Origin: Syntrophaceae bacterium
Lineage (GTDB): Bacteria; Desulfobacterota; Syntrophia; Syntrophales; Smithellaceae
NCBI GenBank assembly: GCA_009773315.1
Contig: WRPE01000006.1
Coordinates: 94,296 to 147,987 of the forward strand
Length of the DNA: 53,692 bases
Direction: 5' to 3'
Shown here piece after piece: positions 21,957-29,858 of this stretch; within the stretch, counting starts at the first letter, position 1, and every line of letters begins with the position of its first letter. The translations under genes were made by a program, and so were the position numbers. The notes under the pieces are model-generated. The model was not told the DNA's origin and searched no databases. It saw only the letters and a list, made by a program, of their open reading frames with translations.

Positions 21957-24702
21957 ATCGCTCTGGAAGCGTAAAATAAAAAACCGCTCCCTTCCCTATT
22001 TCTCCTTCCGCCCAGACCTCACCCCCGTGGCGGGTTATAATCCTTTTTACCGTCGCCAGACCTATTCCCGTTCCCACAAATTCATTCTTTGGATGGAGGC
22101 GCTGGAAAGTGCCGAATAACTTGTCCACATAAGCCATGTCAAATCCCACACCGTTGTCCCGGATAAAGACAACTTTCTTGCCCGCCAGATCAGTGGCGCC
22201 GAATTCAATCTTCGGCCGCGCCTCCTTGCCGGTAAATTTCCACGCGTTATCTATCAGGTCCGTCAGGGCAATGCGCAGCAATGCGGAATCGCCATCGACG
22301 ACAATGTCTTTCTGGATAATGACATCGATGATTCGAGCAGGATCATCCATTTGAGTGTTTTTTGCAATTTCCCGGAACATTTTACTCAAATCAACCGATT
22401 CACGACGAAGTTCAAAGCGGCTTATCCGGGAGAGTTTCAGCATATCATCAATGAGCATCCCCATATTCTGCGTTGCCGCACGAATCCTTGCCAGATAATT
22501 GCGCCCGGTGTCGTCAAACTTTTTCTGGTAGTCCTCCAGCAGGGCCTGGCTGAATCCGTCTATGCTCCGGAGGGGCGCGCGCAAATCGTGGGAAACGGAA
22601 TAACTAAACGACTCCAGCTCTTTATTGGTTGCTTCCAGGGACTGGTTGATGAAAGCAACTTTTTGATTGCTGGCGTTGAGATCCTCCACGATGCTCAGCA
22701 GGGCCAATTGGCTATTCCGCAGATCATGGGTTCGACTGAGCACCTTCTTTTCCAGTTCCACGTTCAAGCCGATAATTTCCTCTTCCGCCCGTTTGCGGTC
22801 ATTGATGTCGATGATGAAACCTTCAAAATAATTCGCGCCGGACTGATTTTCGGTAAGTATTGCATTGATAAGCGCCCAAAAGGTCGTGCCGTCCTTGCGT
22901 CGCATTTGACATTCGAATTTTTTAAGATATCCCTTTTCTCTGAGAACGTTGGTTGCTTTTTTCCTTTCAGCAGAATTGGCGTACAATTGGCCGGCAATAT
23001 CGTGAACCGCTCCGATCATTTCTTCAGGACATTCGTAGCCGAATATTTTGGCAAGGGCCATATTGGCACTGATTAACTTGCCTTCCGGGGTCGTCTGAAA
23101 AATTCCCTCCATCGAGTTCTCAAACAAATTTTTATATTGCCGTTCGCTTTCCCTCAGCGCATCTTCCGCCTGCTTGCGATCGGTAACTTTCCAAACGGCC
23201 TCCATCAGTAGCGAGGCCTGAAGGATATCCGTTTCATTATAATCGTTTTCTTTGTTCGCCACACCAACCACGCCGACAATGCTTTCGCCTCTGAAGATTG
23301 GAATTGTCATGAACTTTAAGAGTTGAGCATGGCCTGCGGGATAACCCTTTTTCAGAGGGTGAGCGTCTTGAAAATCATTGACGATAATCGACCGACGCTG
23401 CCGGACCGCCTCGCCCCAGATCCCAGTCTTGTCCAACTCGTAACGGGTTTGCGGGTTGGCAATGGTGCATTCCGCCATTACGCCCTTGGACCACGTGTTC
23501 AAGACAAACTCCTTACGATCTTCGGCGTAATGGTAAATATAACCAATCTTGCTTTCAGTCAGTTCAATGGCCTGTTCCAGCGCATAATCGAGGAAGCCCT
23601 GGATCGTTTCGGATGGGTGTTGCAGAATATCCAACAGCTTTCTCAACCGCAATTCGTTCCGCTGGATCGCTTTCTCGGCCTCCTTGCGCTTGGTAATGTC
23701 ATTAATGCTGGCCAGGATGCATTTTTCATTGTTGATCGTAATGATCTCTGCCGAGAAAAGCCCCGTGATTCTCTTGTCTGATTTTATTCGGAATTGAAAC
23801 TCGCGATCATACACCTTACCTTTGCTTGCTAATTCGCCGATGACAAAGGCGCGATCTTCTTCCCTGTCCCAGAGATGCATACCAATCGTACTATTTCCTT
23901 TAACATCCGCCAATTGGTATCCGGTGATGTTCAGAAAGCCTTCGTTAACTTCAATAATCTGTCCGTCGGACATCCGGGTAATCGTTACGGCATAAGGAGA
24001 AGAATGAAACGCTTTGGAAAATTTTTCTTCCTGCGTTGCGATCTCCAACATCAGGCGCTTATTGAACATCAGCGCCAAGCTATACGTCAGAAGAATAAAC
24101 CATATCTGATAAGAGACCATCACCAGTGGTTCAAATAAGCCGGGCTGAAAATAATCGTTGCTTACGTGTTGCGTGATGAAAAACTCGGCAATCCGAATTA
24201 CACTCATCACGCAGTAACCTGTAAAAACAATACCCACGCCCCAAGTCAACTGGCGTATGCCGGGTTCGACTCCGCGCAACAGGAGCCACGCGCATTGAAA
24301 ACAAATAATCAGTAAAACCACAGAAATATTGAGGTTTCTTACCGCCAGATCGGGTTGAACAAGTGCAAAATAAGCATGAATAAGGACAAACGCGGCCAGC
24401 AGAATATAATTATGAATCTGAGCGCTTTTCTTCCCGAAAAAGCGCAAAAGGCCCAAATAGCCCAAAAGCGCCCCGGTCATGGCCAGGGCATTGGCCAGCA
24501 CCATCGACATCCAGTCCGGAATTTGGCCGCGCAAAACAATCAGAAATAGCGCCGTCGTTTGCAGGGCAAAATCAAAAACAAAAAAGACCGTGCCCGCAAA
24601 GCGGCGACGCGTCTGCTGCCACAAAAGAACCATAACCACCAGGCAAACGATATCGGTGATTACATAACTGAAAATAATGGTGCGCATATCCAGCAGCATC
24701 AA
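21955..24702 (-). CDS. Membrane sensor histidine kinase with PAS and GAF domains
   Basis: A 915-residue histidine kinase. The N-terminal 215 residues hold about seven hydrophobic segments (for example VITDIVCLVVMVLLW and ISVVLLIICFQCAWLLL). Next come a PAS domain (about 230-345), a GAF domain (about 365-510, WSKGVMAECTIANP and LLKFMTIPIFRGESIVGVVG), a second PAS domain (about 520-645), a coiled coil, then HisKA with SYSVSHDLRAPLRSIDGF (phospho-His) and HATPase_c with LTDLIDNAWKFT, IRDNGVGFD and GTGIGLATV. It is the only kinase among the three large sensors here. A receiver gene lies downstream past the GxxExxY gene. Confidence 0.95.
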   Translation of the reverse strand: MMLLDMRTIIFSYVITDIVCLVVMVLLWQQTRRRFAGTVFFVFDFALQTTALFLIVLRGQIPDWMSMVLANALAMTGALLGYLGLLRFFGKKSAQIHNYILLAAFVLIHAYFALVQPDLAVRNLNISVVLLIICFQCAWLLLRGVEPGIRQLTWGVGIVFTGYCVMSVIRIAEFFITQHVSNDYFQPGLFEPLVMVSYQIWFILLTYSLALMFNKRLMLEIATQEEKFSKAFHSSPYAVTITRMSDGQIIEVNEGFLNITGYQLADVKGNSTIGMHLWDREEDRAFVIGELASKGKVYDREFQFRIKSDKRITGLFSAEIITINNEKCILASINDITKRKEAEKAIQRNELRLRKLLDILQHPSETIQGFLDYALEQAIELTESKIGYIYHYAEDRKEFVLNTWSKGVMAECTIANPQTRYELDKTGIWGEAVRQRRSIIVNDFQDAHPLKKGYPAGHAQLLKFMTIPIFRGESIVGVVGVANKENDYNETDILQASLLMEAVWKVTDRKQAEDALRESERQYKNLFENSMEGIFQTTPEGKLISANMALAKIFGYECPEEMIGAVHDIAGQLYANSAERKKATNVLREKGYLKKFECQMRRKDGTTFWALINAILTENQSGANYFEGFIIDINDRKRAEEEIIGLNVELEKKVLSRTHDLRNSQLALLSIVEDLNASNQKVAFINQSLEATNKELESFSYSVSHDLRAPLRSIDGFSQALLEDYQKKFDDTGRNYLARIRAATQNMGMLIDDMLKLSRISRFELRRESVDLSKMFREIAKNTQMDDPARIIDVIIQKDIVVDGDSALLRIALTDLIDNAWKFTGKEARPKIEFGATDLAGKKVVFIRDNGVGFDMAYVDKLFGTFQRLHPKNEFVGTGIGLATVKRIITRHGGEVWAEGEIGKGAVFYFTLPER

Positions 24703-24712
24703 AATGCTCCTT

Positions 24713-24764
24713 GATTACGGCGATTAGGAAAGACGATTACAACGATTAATACATCGCCGTAATC
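24713..24764. repeat. GATTAC repeat array 4
   Basis: Direct units at 24713 and 24735 (pitch 22) and one inverted unit at 24759. The inverted unit overlaps the last codons of the LYT/PAS sensor gene and encodes its final residues ITAMY. Confidence 0.8.
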
Positions 24765-27013
24765 TTGGCTTCCAGCTCCGCAATCTGCTCTTTGAGTTCT
24801 ATTATCCGCAACTCCCGGCCCACGAAGGCCTTGTTCGTCTCTTCGAGCAGGTCGATGGTCTCCTTGAGCTCCGCCGTCCGTTCTTTTATCCTCTGTTCCA
24901 AATTTTTATTGAGGTTACGGATTTCTTCGAGTGCAGCCTCCCTTTGAGATTCCGCTTTCCTTTGCGAGGTGATATCCACCATCGACGATTGGTATCCTGT
25001 CACTTTGCCGTTTCTATCTCGTATCACGGTCGCCACGGCATAGCCCTTAAAGGTCGATCCGTCCCTCTTCCTCGCAGTAAAATCCCCCTGCCATTGGCCA
25101 TTCACGTTGATGGCCGTGACGGCGGCAACGGCTTCGCCCATATCTTTGAAGAAATACGATATGGGATTGCCGACAACCTCGTCCTTGCTCGGATAACCCC
25201 AGATTTGGAGAAACGCATTGTTCACCTCCGTTACGACGCCTTCAAGATCTGCAATGCTGTTGGCAGCAAACGATGCGTCGAAAACAAGATTCTTGAGCTT
25301 CAACAGATCATCGGAATGCTTCAAATCCGTTACGTCTCTGAACGTGACGATAAGCTTATTGGATAGAAAAGTGGCGTATAACTCGCAAACGCGCGCCGAG
25401 CCGTCATGGCAGGAGATCCGGTATTCCCCGGTATTGACTGGCCGGCCGGACAGCCGCGCCGTCTCCAGAGAAGGTTTCCACCGGTCGATCACCTCACGCC
25501 GGTACTCAGAATCCGGGTAGGCCAGCTGATACCACTCGGGTGTCGTGGGTGCGGTATGTCCGAAAAGGGCCAAGGCGCTTTGGCTCCAATATTCGATGTT
25601 GTTATCCTGAGCATCCATTATGGCAATGGGGAATGGCGTCGCATCGAGAACAGCGCGGAGTTGTGCGTCGCTGGCCCGCAGGGCTTCCTCCGCCCGCTTG
25701 CGTTCGGTGATGTCCAGAATGGAGATGATGCCGGCGAGCCTTCCTTGCACCGTTGTTGAGGCGCCGGACAAATCGACCCACTTCTCTGTGCCGTCTTTTG
25801 CGATGATCTTGAATTCATGACGATTTGTCGTTTTTTCTCCCTGCTGGCGCTTCCGGCCGTGTTTCTGTATCACCGACTTGTAGTCGGGGTGGATGAAATC
25901 CCAGAAATGCATGGTCAGAAGTTCTTTTACGGAATAACCGCAAATGGTCTCGGCGGCCTTGTTCGCGTAAATCCAACGGTCATCCTGGTAAAGCATCACC
26001 GCCGCAGGCGTCGAGTCAACCAGCACCCGGAACTTTTCCTCGCTTTCCCGCAGCGCTTCCTCCGTCCGCTTGCGCTCGGTGATGTCTATTATTGTTGTTA
26101 TAAAGTAAAGGGGGTTACGATCAGCATCACGATGTACCACAACGCTAACATCCGTCCAGATGTATGAGCCGTTTTTATGCGTATATCGTTTATTGAACCG
26201 GGCTGAATCTTCCTTGCCCTGCAGGAGCGAATCTACAATTTTCTGAGTTGCTTCAATACCATCTGCAGGAGTAACGTCCTGCCATTTCTTGTTTTTTAGT
26301 TCTTCCTTTGTATAACCAAGCATATCACAAAACGCCTGGTTAACATTTATTTCACCTGTGAGAAGAGTAATAGATTTTCCGGCATTAGCCGCTTCGAATA
26401 CAGATTTGTACTTTTCCTCGCTTGTTCTCAAGACCTCGGCATGCTGGATGGCCGATACCTGATCCGACAGAATCTTGCCGACAAGGATCGTCGCCAACGG
26501 ATATAGCAGAATCACTGGTATGCCGACGCGTTTTATAGTACTTATGATGATACTTTCCGGCAGTGTTAGCATCAGGGCAACCATGACTAAATGGACGACC
26601 AGACCAAACAGGTAGAGATTTCGCGTGGACGGTGGCTCCGTTGCCTTGAGTAGCCGGACATGGGCAAAAAGACCGATTCCTGCCGATGAAAGAATAACCA
26701 GCACACCCATGATCGTCCCCACACCACCCACCCCGATGCGGCAGGCGATTGTCATCAAACCGGCCACAGACGCCGCCCAGGGACCAAAAAAGAGGGCACA
26801 CAGACTGACCATGACCGATCGCCCGTCAAAGATCAGACCAGGCCCCATATTAAGCGGATGCAGCATCCCAATCACGGCGGCTCCACCGAAGAGGGCGCCT
26901 TGCATCAAAACACCCAACCGGGTGCTCCGCGGCCAGCGTTTATCAATAAAACCGGAGACAACGCTAAGCGCCACCAGCAACGCCAAATTGGTAATCAAAT
27001 CAAGATAAACCAT
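24746..27013 (-). CDS. Membrane PAS sensor protein with 5TM-LYT domain, no kinase domain
   Basis: A 755-residue sensor. Residues 1-185 are a 5TMR-LYT type membrane domain (GPGLIFDGRSVMVSLCALFF and GVGGVGTIMGVLVILSSAGI), known from LytS-like sensors. Four PAS domains follow (starting about 200, 325, 450 and 570), with repeated DITERKR linkers. The protein ends in a coiled coil, FVGRELRIIELKEQIAELE, without HisKA, HATPase, GGDEF or HD output. The same tail ends the next upstream sensor, so this is probably a signal-input subunit acting through another protein. The last residues are encoded by a GATTAC repeat unit. Confidence 0.9.
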   Translation of the reverse strand: MVYLDLITNLALLVALSVVSGFIDKRWPRSTRLGVLMQGALFGGAAVIGMLHPLNMGPGLIFDGRSVMVSLCALFFGPWAASVAGLMTIACRIGVGGVGTIMGVLVILSSAGIGLFAHVRLLKATEPPSTRNLYLFGLVVHLVMVALMLTLPESIIISTIKRVGIPVILLYPLATILVGKILSDQVSAIQHAEVLRTSEEKYKSVFEAANAGKSITLLTGEINVNQAFCDMLGYTKEELKNKKWQDVTPADGIEATQKIVDSLLQGKEDSARFNKRYTHKNGSYIWTDVSVVVHRDADRNPLYFITTIIDITERKRTEEALRESEEKFRVLVDSTPAAVMLYQDDRWIYANKAAETICGYSVKELLTMHFWDFIHPDYKSVIQKHGRKRQQGEKTTNRHEFKIIAKDGTEKWVDLSGASTTVQGRLAGIISILDITERKRAEEALRASDAQLRAVLDATPFPIAIMDAQDNNIEYWSQSALALFGHTAPTTPEWYQLAYPDSEYRREVIDRWKPSLETARLSGRPVNTGEYRISCHDGSARVCELYATFLSNKLIVTFRDVTDLKHSDDLLKLKNLVFDASFAANSIADLEGVVTEVNNAFLQIWGYPSKDEVVGNPISYFFKDMGEAVAAVTAINVNGQWQGDFTARKRDGSTFKGYAVATVIRDRNGKVTGYQSSMVDITSQRKAESQREAALEEIRNLNKNLEQRIKERTAELKETIDLLEETNKAFVGRELRIIELKEQIAELEAKITAMY

Positions 27014-27029
27014 ATTTAAATCACCAAAT

Positions 27030-27089
27030 GATTAAAAGATTACAGCGATTTTTTAATCACAGTAATCGTGCTCCTAAATCGCCGTAATC
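27030..27089. repeat. GATTAC repeat array 5
   Basis: A direct unit at 27038 (with a degenerate GATTAA at 27030) and inverted units at 27062 and 27084 (pitch 22). It fills the whole gap between two sensor genes and touches the stop codon of the HAMP/GAF gene. Confidence 0.8.
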
Positions 27090-28602
27090 ATTTCTTTTCC
27101 AGTTCCGCAATCCGTGCCTTCAGCTCCCGCATTCGCAACTCCCGATCCACGAATACTTTATTGATCCGCTCCAGATCGGCGGTTCTGGCCGACAATTCAG
27201 CGGTTCTCTCTACGACTCGTCCTTCGAGCTTTTCATTAAGCAGCTTGATTTCTTTTTCCGCCTGATCACGCTTTTTTTCAATTTCCATCATCTCGAGCGC
27301 ATAGTTAATATTATCCGTAACGTCATTAAGCATGTTATTTTCCGCTTCATTGAAAAAGAACGGATCGGCATCGTAAATCGTCAATGCGCCGATTACCCTG
27401 TGCTGCAAAATAAGCGGCAGAGAGATGACGGAACGGTAACCCCGCTGTAAGGCGTCATCCCGCCAGGGAGCCATGATGGGATCATTGGCTAGATCGTTGC
27501 AGTAAAAAAGTTTTTTATTACGGATTGCGGTACCGACGGACCCCCGGCCTTCCGGTATGTCGTCTGTGGAAATTTTCTTGATTTTGGTGAGATAGCCTTC
27601 CTCGAAACCATCCCAGCTTATGGGTTTAACTATATGTTCATGTTCATCAATCAGACCAATCCAGGCCATTCGGAATTTTCCATATTCAATGGTAATACGG
27701 CAAACATCGGCAAATAATTTGTCCTGTTCGTGGGTGCGGATAACCATTTGATTGATCTGGCTGAGGACCGACAAAACACGGTTGGTTTTTTCTAGTTTTT
27801 CTTCCGCCCGCTGCCGTTTAGCTATCTCCTGTTCCAAATCTTTCACGGAGGTATGGGATTGCTTCAGTTTAGCCGCCATTTTATTGCTGGCACAGGCCAA
27901 ATCCGCCAGTTCATCATTGTCTTCAGTAACTATTTGATAATCCAGATTACCATCCCCGATAACTTTAATGCCGTCCGTGAGCGTAGCCAGGCGTTTCGTC
28001 AAAATTTTGTTGAGGTTGGTTGAATTGATGGCTATCACCATGCCGCCGCCCACCATGAAGAAGATGACCATGAAAGCCCATGTATTTCTTGCCATTTTCG
28101 CTGACCTTTCGGTTGTCTCACGCAGTCTTTCGAGGCTATCCATCAAGGCGTAAGCCTTCAGAAATAACTGGTCGGTCAGCCGCAATTCCGCTTCATCAAA
28201 AGTAAATCTCATGTCCGAACGGCGATTCTCTCGCTTATGTTTCTCCAGTATCGCTGAGAATCCGGAGCGCGTTGCATCAAAGTCCTTCCGCACGTCCTGC
28301 AACAAGGCCTTGTCCTCTGCGGTCGAAAGCCTTTCATCCGCTGTTTCCATTAATTCCCGGAGGGCTTCGGTCTTTGCCTGCCATTGAATTTTCGCCCGTT
28401 CTTCCCGATGAAGAAGATAATCGTCCCGCAATGTGATGCGCTCAAAGGCGATGTTCCGCATTTTCAAGACCAGATTTACATTCCGGTCGGCTCTTTCATA
28501 CACCCAGAATGATAAGGCCAGGGAAATTATCATCATTGTGATAACAGCCACGGAGATCAAGCTATTGAGTCTAAGTTTTGTTTTGATCTTCATGTTTTTC
28601 AC
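27088..28602 (-). CDS. Membrane HAMP-GAF sensor protein without kinase domain
   Basis: A 504-residue sensor. A first membrane helix (about residues 12-34) is followed by a periplasmic helical domain of about 135 residues (four-helix-bundle type, rich in Glu, Arg and Leu), a second helix (about 172-192, WAFMVIFFMVGGGMVIAI), a HAMP domain (KRLATLTDGIKVIGDGNLDY), a coiled coil, a GAF domain (about 285-440, CRITIEYGKFRMAWIGLID and SVISLPLILQHRVIGALTIY), and a C-terminal coiled coil with FVDRELRMRELKARIAELE. There is no kinase, cyclase or methyl-accepting output. It lies between the binding lipoprotein gene and the LYT/PAS sensor gene. Confidence 0.9.
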   Translation of the reverse strand: MKNMKIKTKLRLNSLISVAVITMMIISLALSFWVYERADRNVNLVLKMRNIAFERITLRDDYLLHREERAKIQWQAKTEALRELMETADERLSTAEDKALLQDVRKDFDATRSGFSAILEKHKRENRRSDMRFTFDEAELRLTDQLFLKAYALMDSLERLRETTERSAKMARNTWAFMVIFFMVGGGMVIAINSTNLNKILTKRLATLTDGIKVIGDGNLDYQIVTEDNDELADLACASNKMAAKLKQSHTSVKDLEQEIAKRQRAEEKLEKTNRVLSVLSQINQMVIRTHEQDKLFADVCRITIEYGKFRMAWIGLIDEHEHIVKPISWDGFEEGYLTKIKKISTDDIPEGRGSVGTAIRNKKLFYCNDLANDPIMAPWRDDALQRGYRSVISLPLILQHRVIGALTIYDADPFFFNEAENNMLNDVTDNINYALEMMEIEKKRDQAEKEIKLLNEKLEGRVVERTAELSARTADLERINKVFVDRELRMRELKARIAELEKK

Positions 28603-28606
28603 CGAT

Positions 28607-28720
28607 GATTACAGCGATTAGGAACAGTGATTACAGCGATTTAGGGGCATGATTCCTGTGATTAAAAAATCGTTGTAATCTTGTTTTTATCGCTGTAATC
28701 TTTTTGTTATCGCTGTAATC
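28607..28720. repeat. GATTAC repeat array 6
   Basis: The most regular array. Direct units at 28607, 28629 and 28651 (GATTCC) have a pitch of exactly 22, and inverted units at 28675, 28695 and 28715 have a pitch of exactly 20. The inverted units read ATCGCTGTAATC with T-rich spacers. It fills the gap between the lipoprotein and HAMP/GAF genes and could fold into a long stem. Confidence 0.88.
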
Positions 28721-28725
28721 TTGTT

Positions 28726-29739
28726 TCAACGTATAATCCTGACCGCCTCCGGTTTGACCGCCAAAAGCCCATCGAGATAAATAAAATCGAGATAATTAGG
28801 CATATCCCGACGCGGCGCTAATTGATGTTTTATTGTCCAGCGCGTCTGGTCTTCCAAGTTCACAAGCAACGCTTGGTCGAGGGTCACCCGGAACGTGAAA
28901 ATGTCCCAGATTTCATCAAGAATGCCTTTGTCCGTTTTGAGAAATTCAGCCACCAGTCGCCGGGATTCTTCGGGATGCTGTTGCACAAAGGCTTCAGCCT
29001 TGACCAGCGCTCGCAGGACTTTCTTTATCACGGCGGGATTTTTCTTTACATATTCCTGCGAGGCGACAACGCAGAAGGTCTCTGTGTAGAGTGATTCACC
29101 GAAAAATATTATCCCGTTGTGACCCAACTCCTTCTTCAGTTGGGTCACGATAGGATGCCAGGTGGAGACGGCATCAACTTTTCCCGTGGCAAGAGCGGCA
29201 GCCATCTCGTCGGGCTTCAGATCAATAATCTTGACTTGTTTTCTGTCAATACCATGCGCCAACAGAAAAGAATCCGCGAAGAAATGCCCCGTTGTCCCCA
29301 ACGTGACGCCGATTTTTTTCCCTTTCAGATCCGAGGGCTTGGCAATCCCGCGGTCTTGCCTGGCCACGATGGCTTCATTCTTGTTGGAAGTCTGGATCCC
29401 TGTCAAAATATTGATTTTCTTGCCACCCAGGACGGCAAAAACTATGGGCGTATCTCCCACTGTGGCGATATCCGCCTTCCCCTCGATTACCGCCTGAAGC
29501 GCGGGTTTCCCGAAGGCATGAGACTGAGGTGTTGCGTCCAGGCCCTCTTCCTTAAAATAATTCTTCATGAGGGCGATATGCACGAGAGTTGGGTTGAAAA
29601 TAGTTGCATAAGCTATGGTGATTTTTTCCGGCGGGCTGGCCGGTTTTTGCTGGCAGCCGTTGACGGTCAAGGTGATGAACGCAATGGCGGGAATAAGAAT
29701 AAGGCTGATGAAACGGCGCGGCGCCTGGAAATGAATCAT
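28726..29739 (-). CDS. Orphan NitT/TauT-type substrate-binding lipoprotein
   Basis: A 337-residue exported binding protein of the nitrate/taurine/alkanesulfonate (SsuA/TauA) type. The lipobox is LTVNGC (Cys about residue 29). Family motifs are YFKEEGLDATPQ, GKPALQAVIEGKADIATVGD and LKGKKIGVTLGTTGHFF. No ABC permease or ATPase gene is adjacent; instead it heads a run of sensor genes. The ligand may therefore be sensed rather than imported, or it may serve a transporter elsewhere. GGGGGA precedes the ATG. Ligand class cannot be told from sequence. Confidence 0.9.
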   Translation of the reverse strand: MIHFQAPRRFISLILIPAIAFITLTVNGCQQKPASPPEKITIAYATIFNPTLVHIALMKNYFKEEGLDATPQSHAFGKPALQAVIEGKADIATVGDTPIVFAVLGGKKINILTGIQTSNKNEAIVARQDRGIAKPSDLKGKKIGVTLGTTGHFFADSFLLAHGIDRKQVKIIDLKPDEMAAALATGKVDAVSTWHPIVTQLKKELGHNGIIFFGESLYTETFCVVASQEYVKKNPAVIKKVLRALVKAEAFVQQHPEESRRLVAEFLKTDKGILDEIWDIFTFRVTLDQALLVNLEDQTRWTIKHQLAPRRDMPNYLDFIYLDGLLAVKPEAVRIIR

Positions 29740-29858
29740 GTTCTTTTCCCCCTGTTCTATAGGGTGGCTAGGAACTGTTAGGACAAGTTTAATACCTCTT
29801 TACGCTTTTTTCCGCAAGGGGAATGCGGCTGTGTTAAGCGCAGGTAAAACCCGGCTAT

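Noticed and set aside
20809-28720. CRISPR arrays
   Set aside because: Units are short, spacers are not unique 30-40-base sequences, arrays invert halfway, and no cas genes are present.
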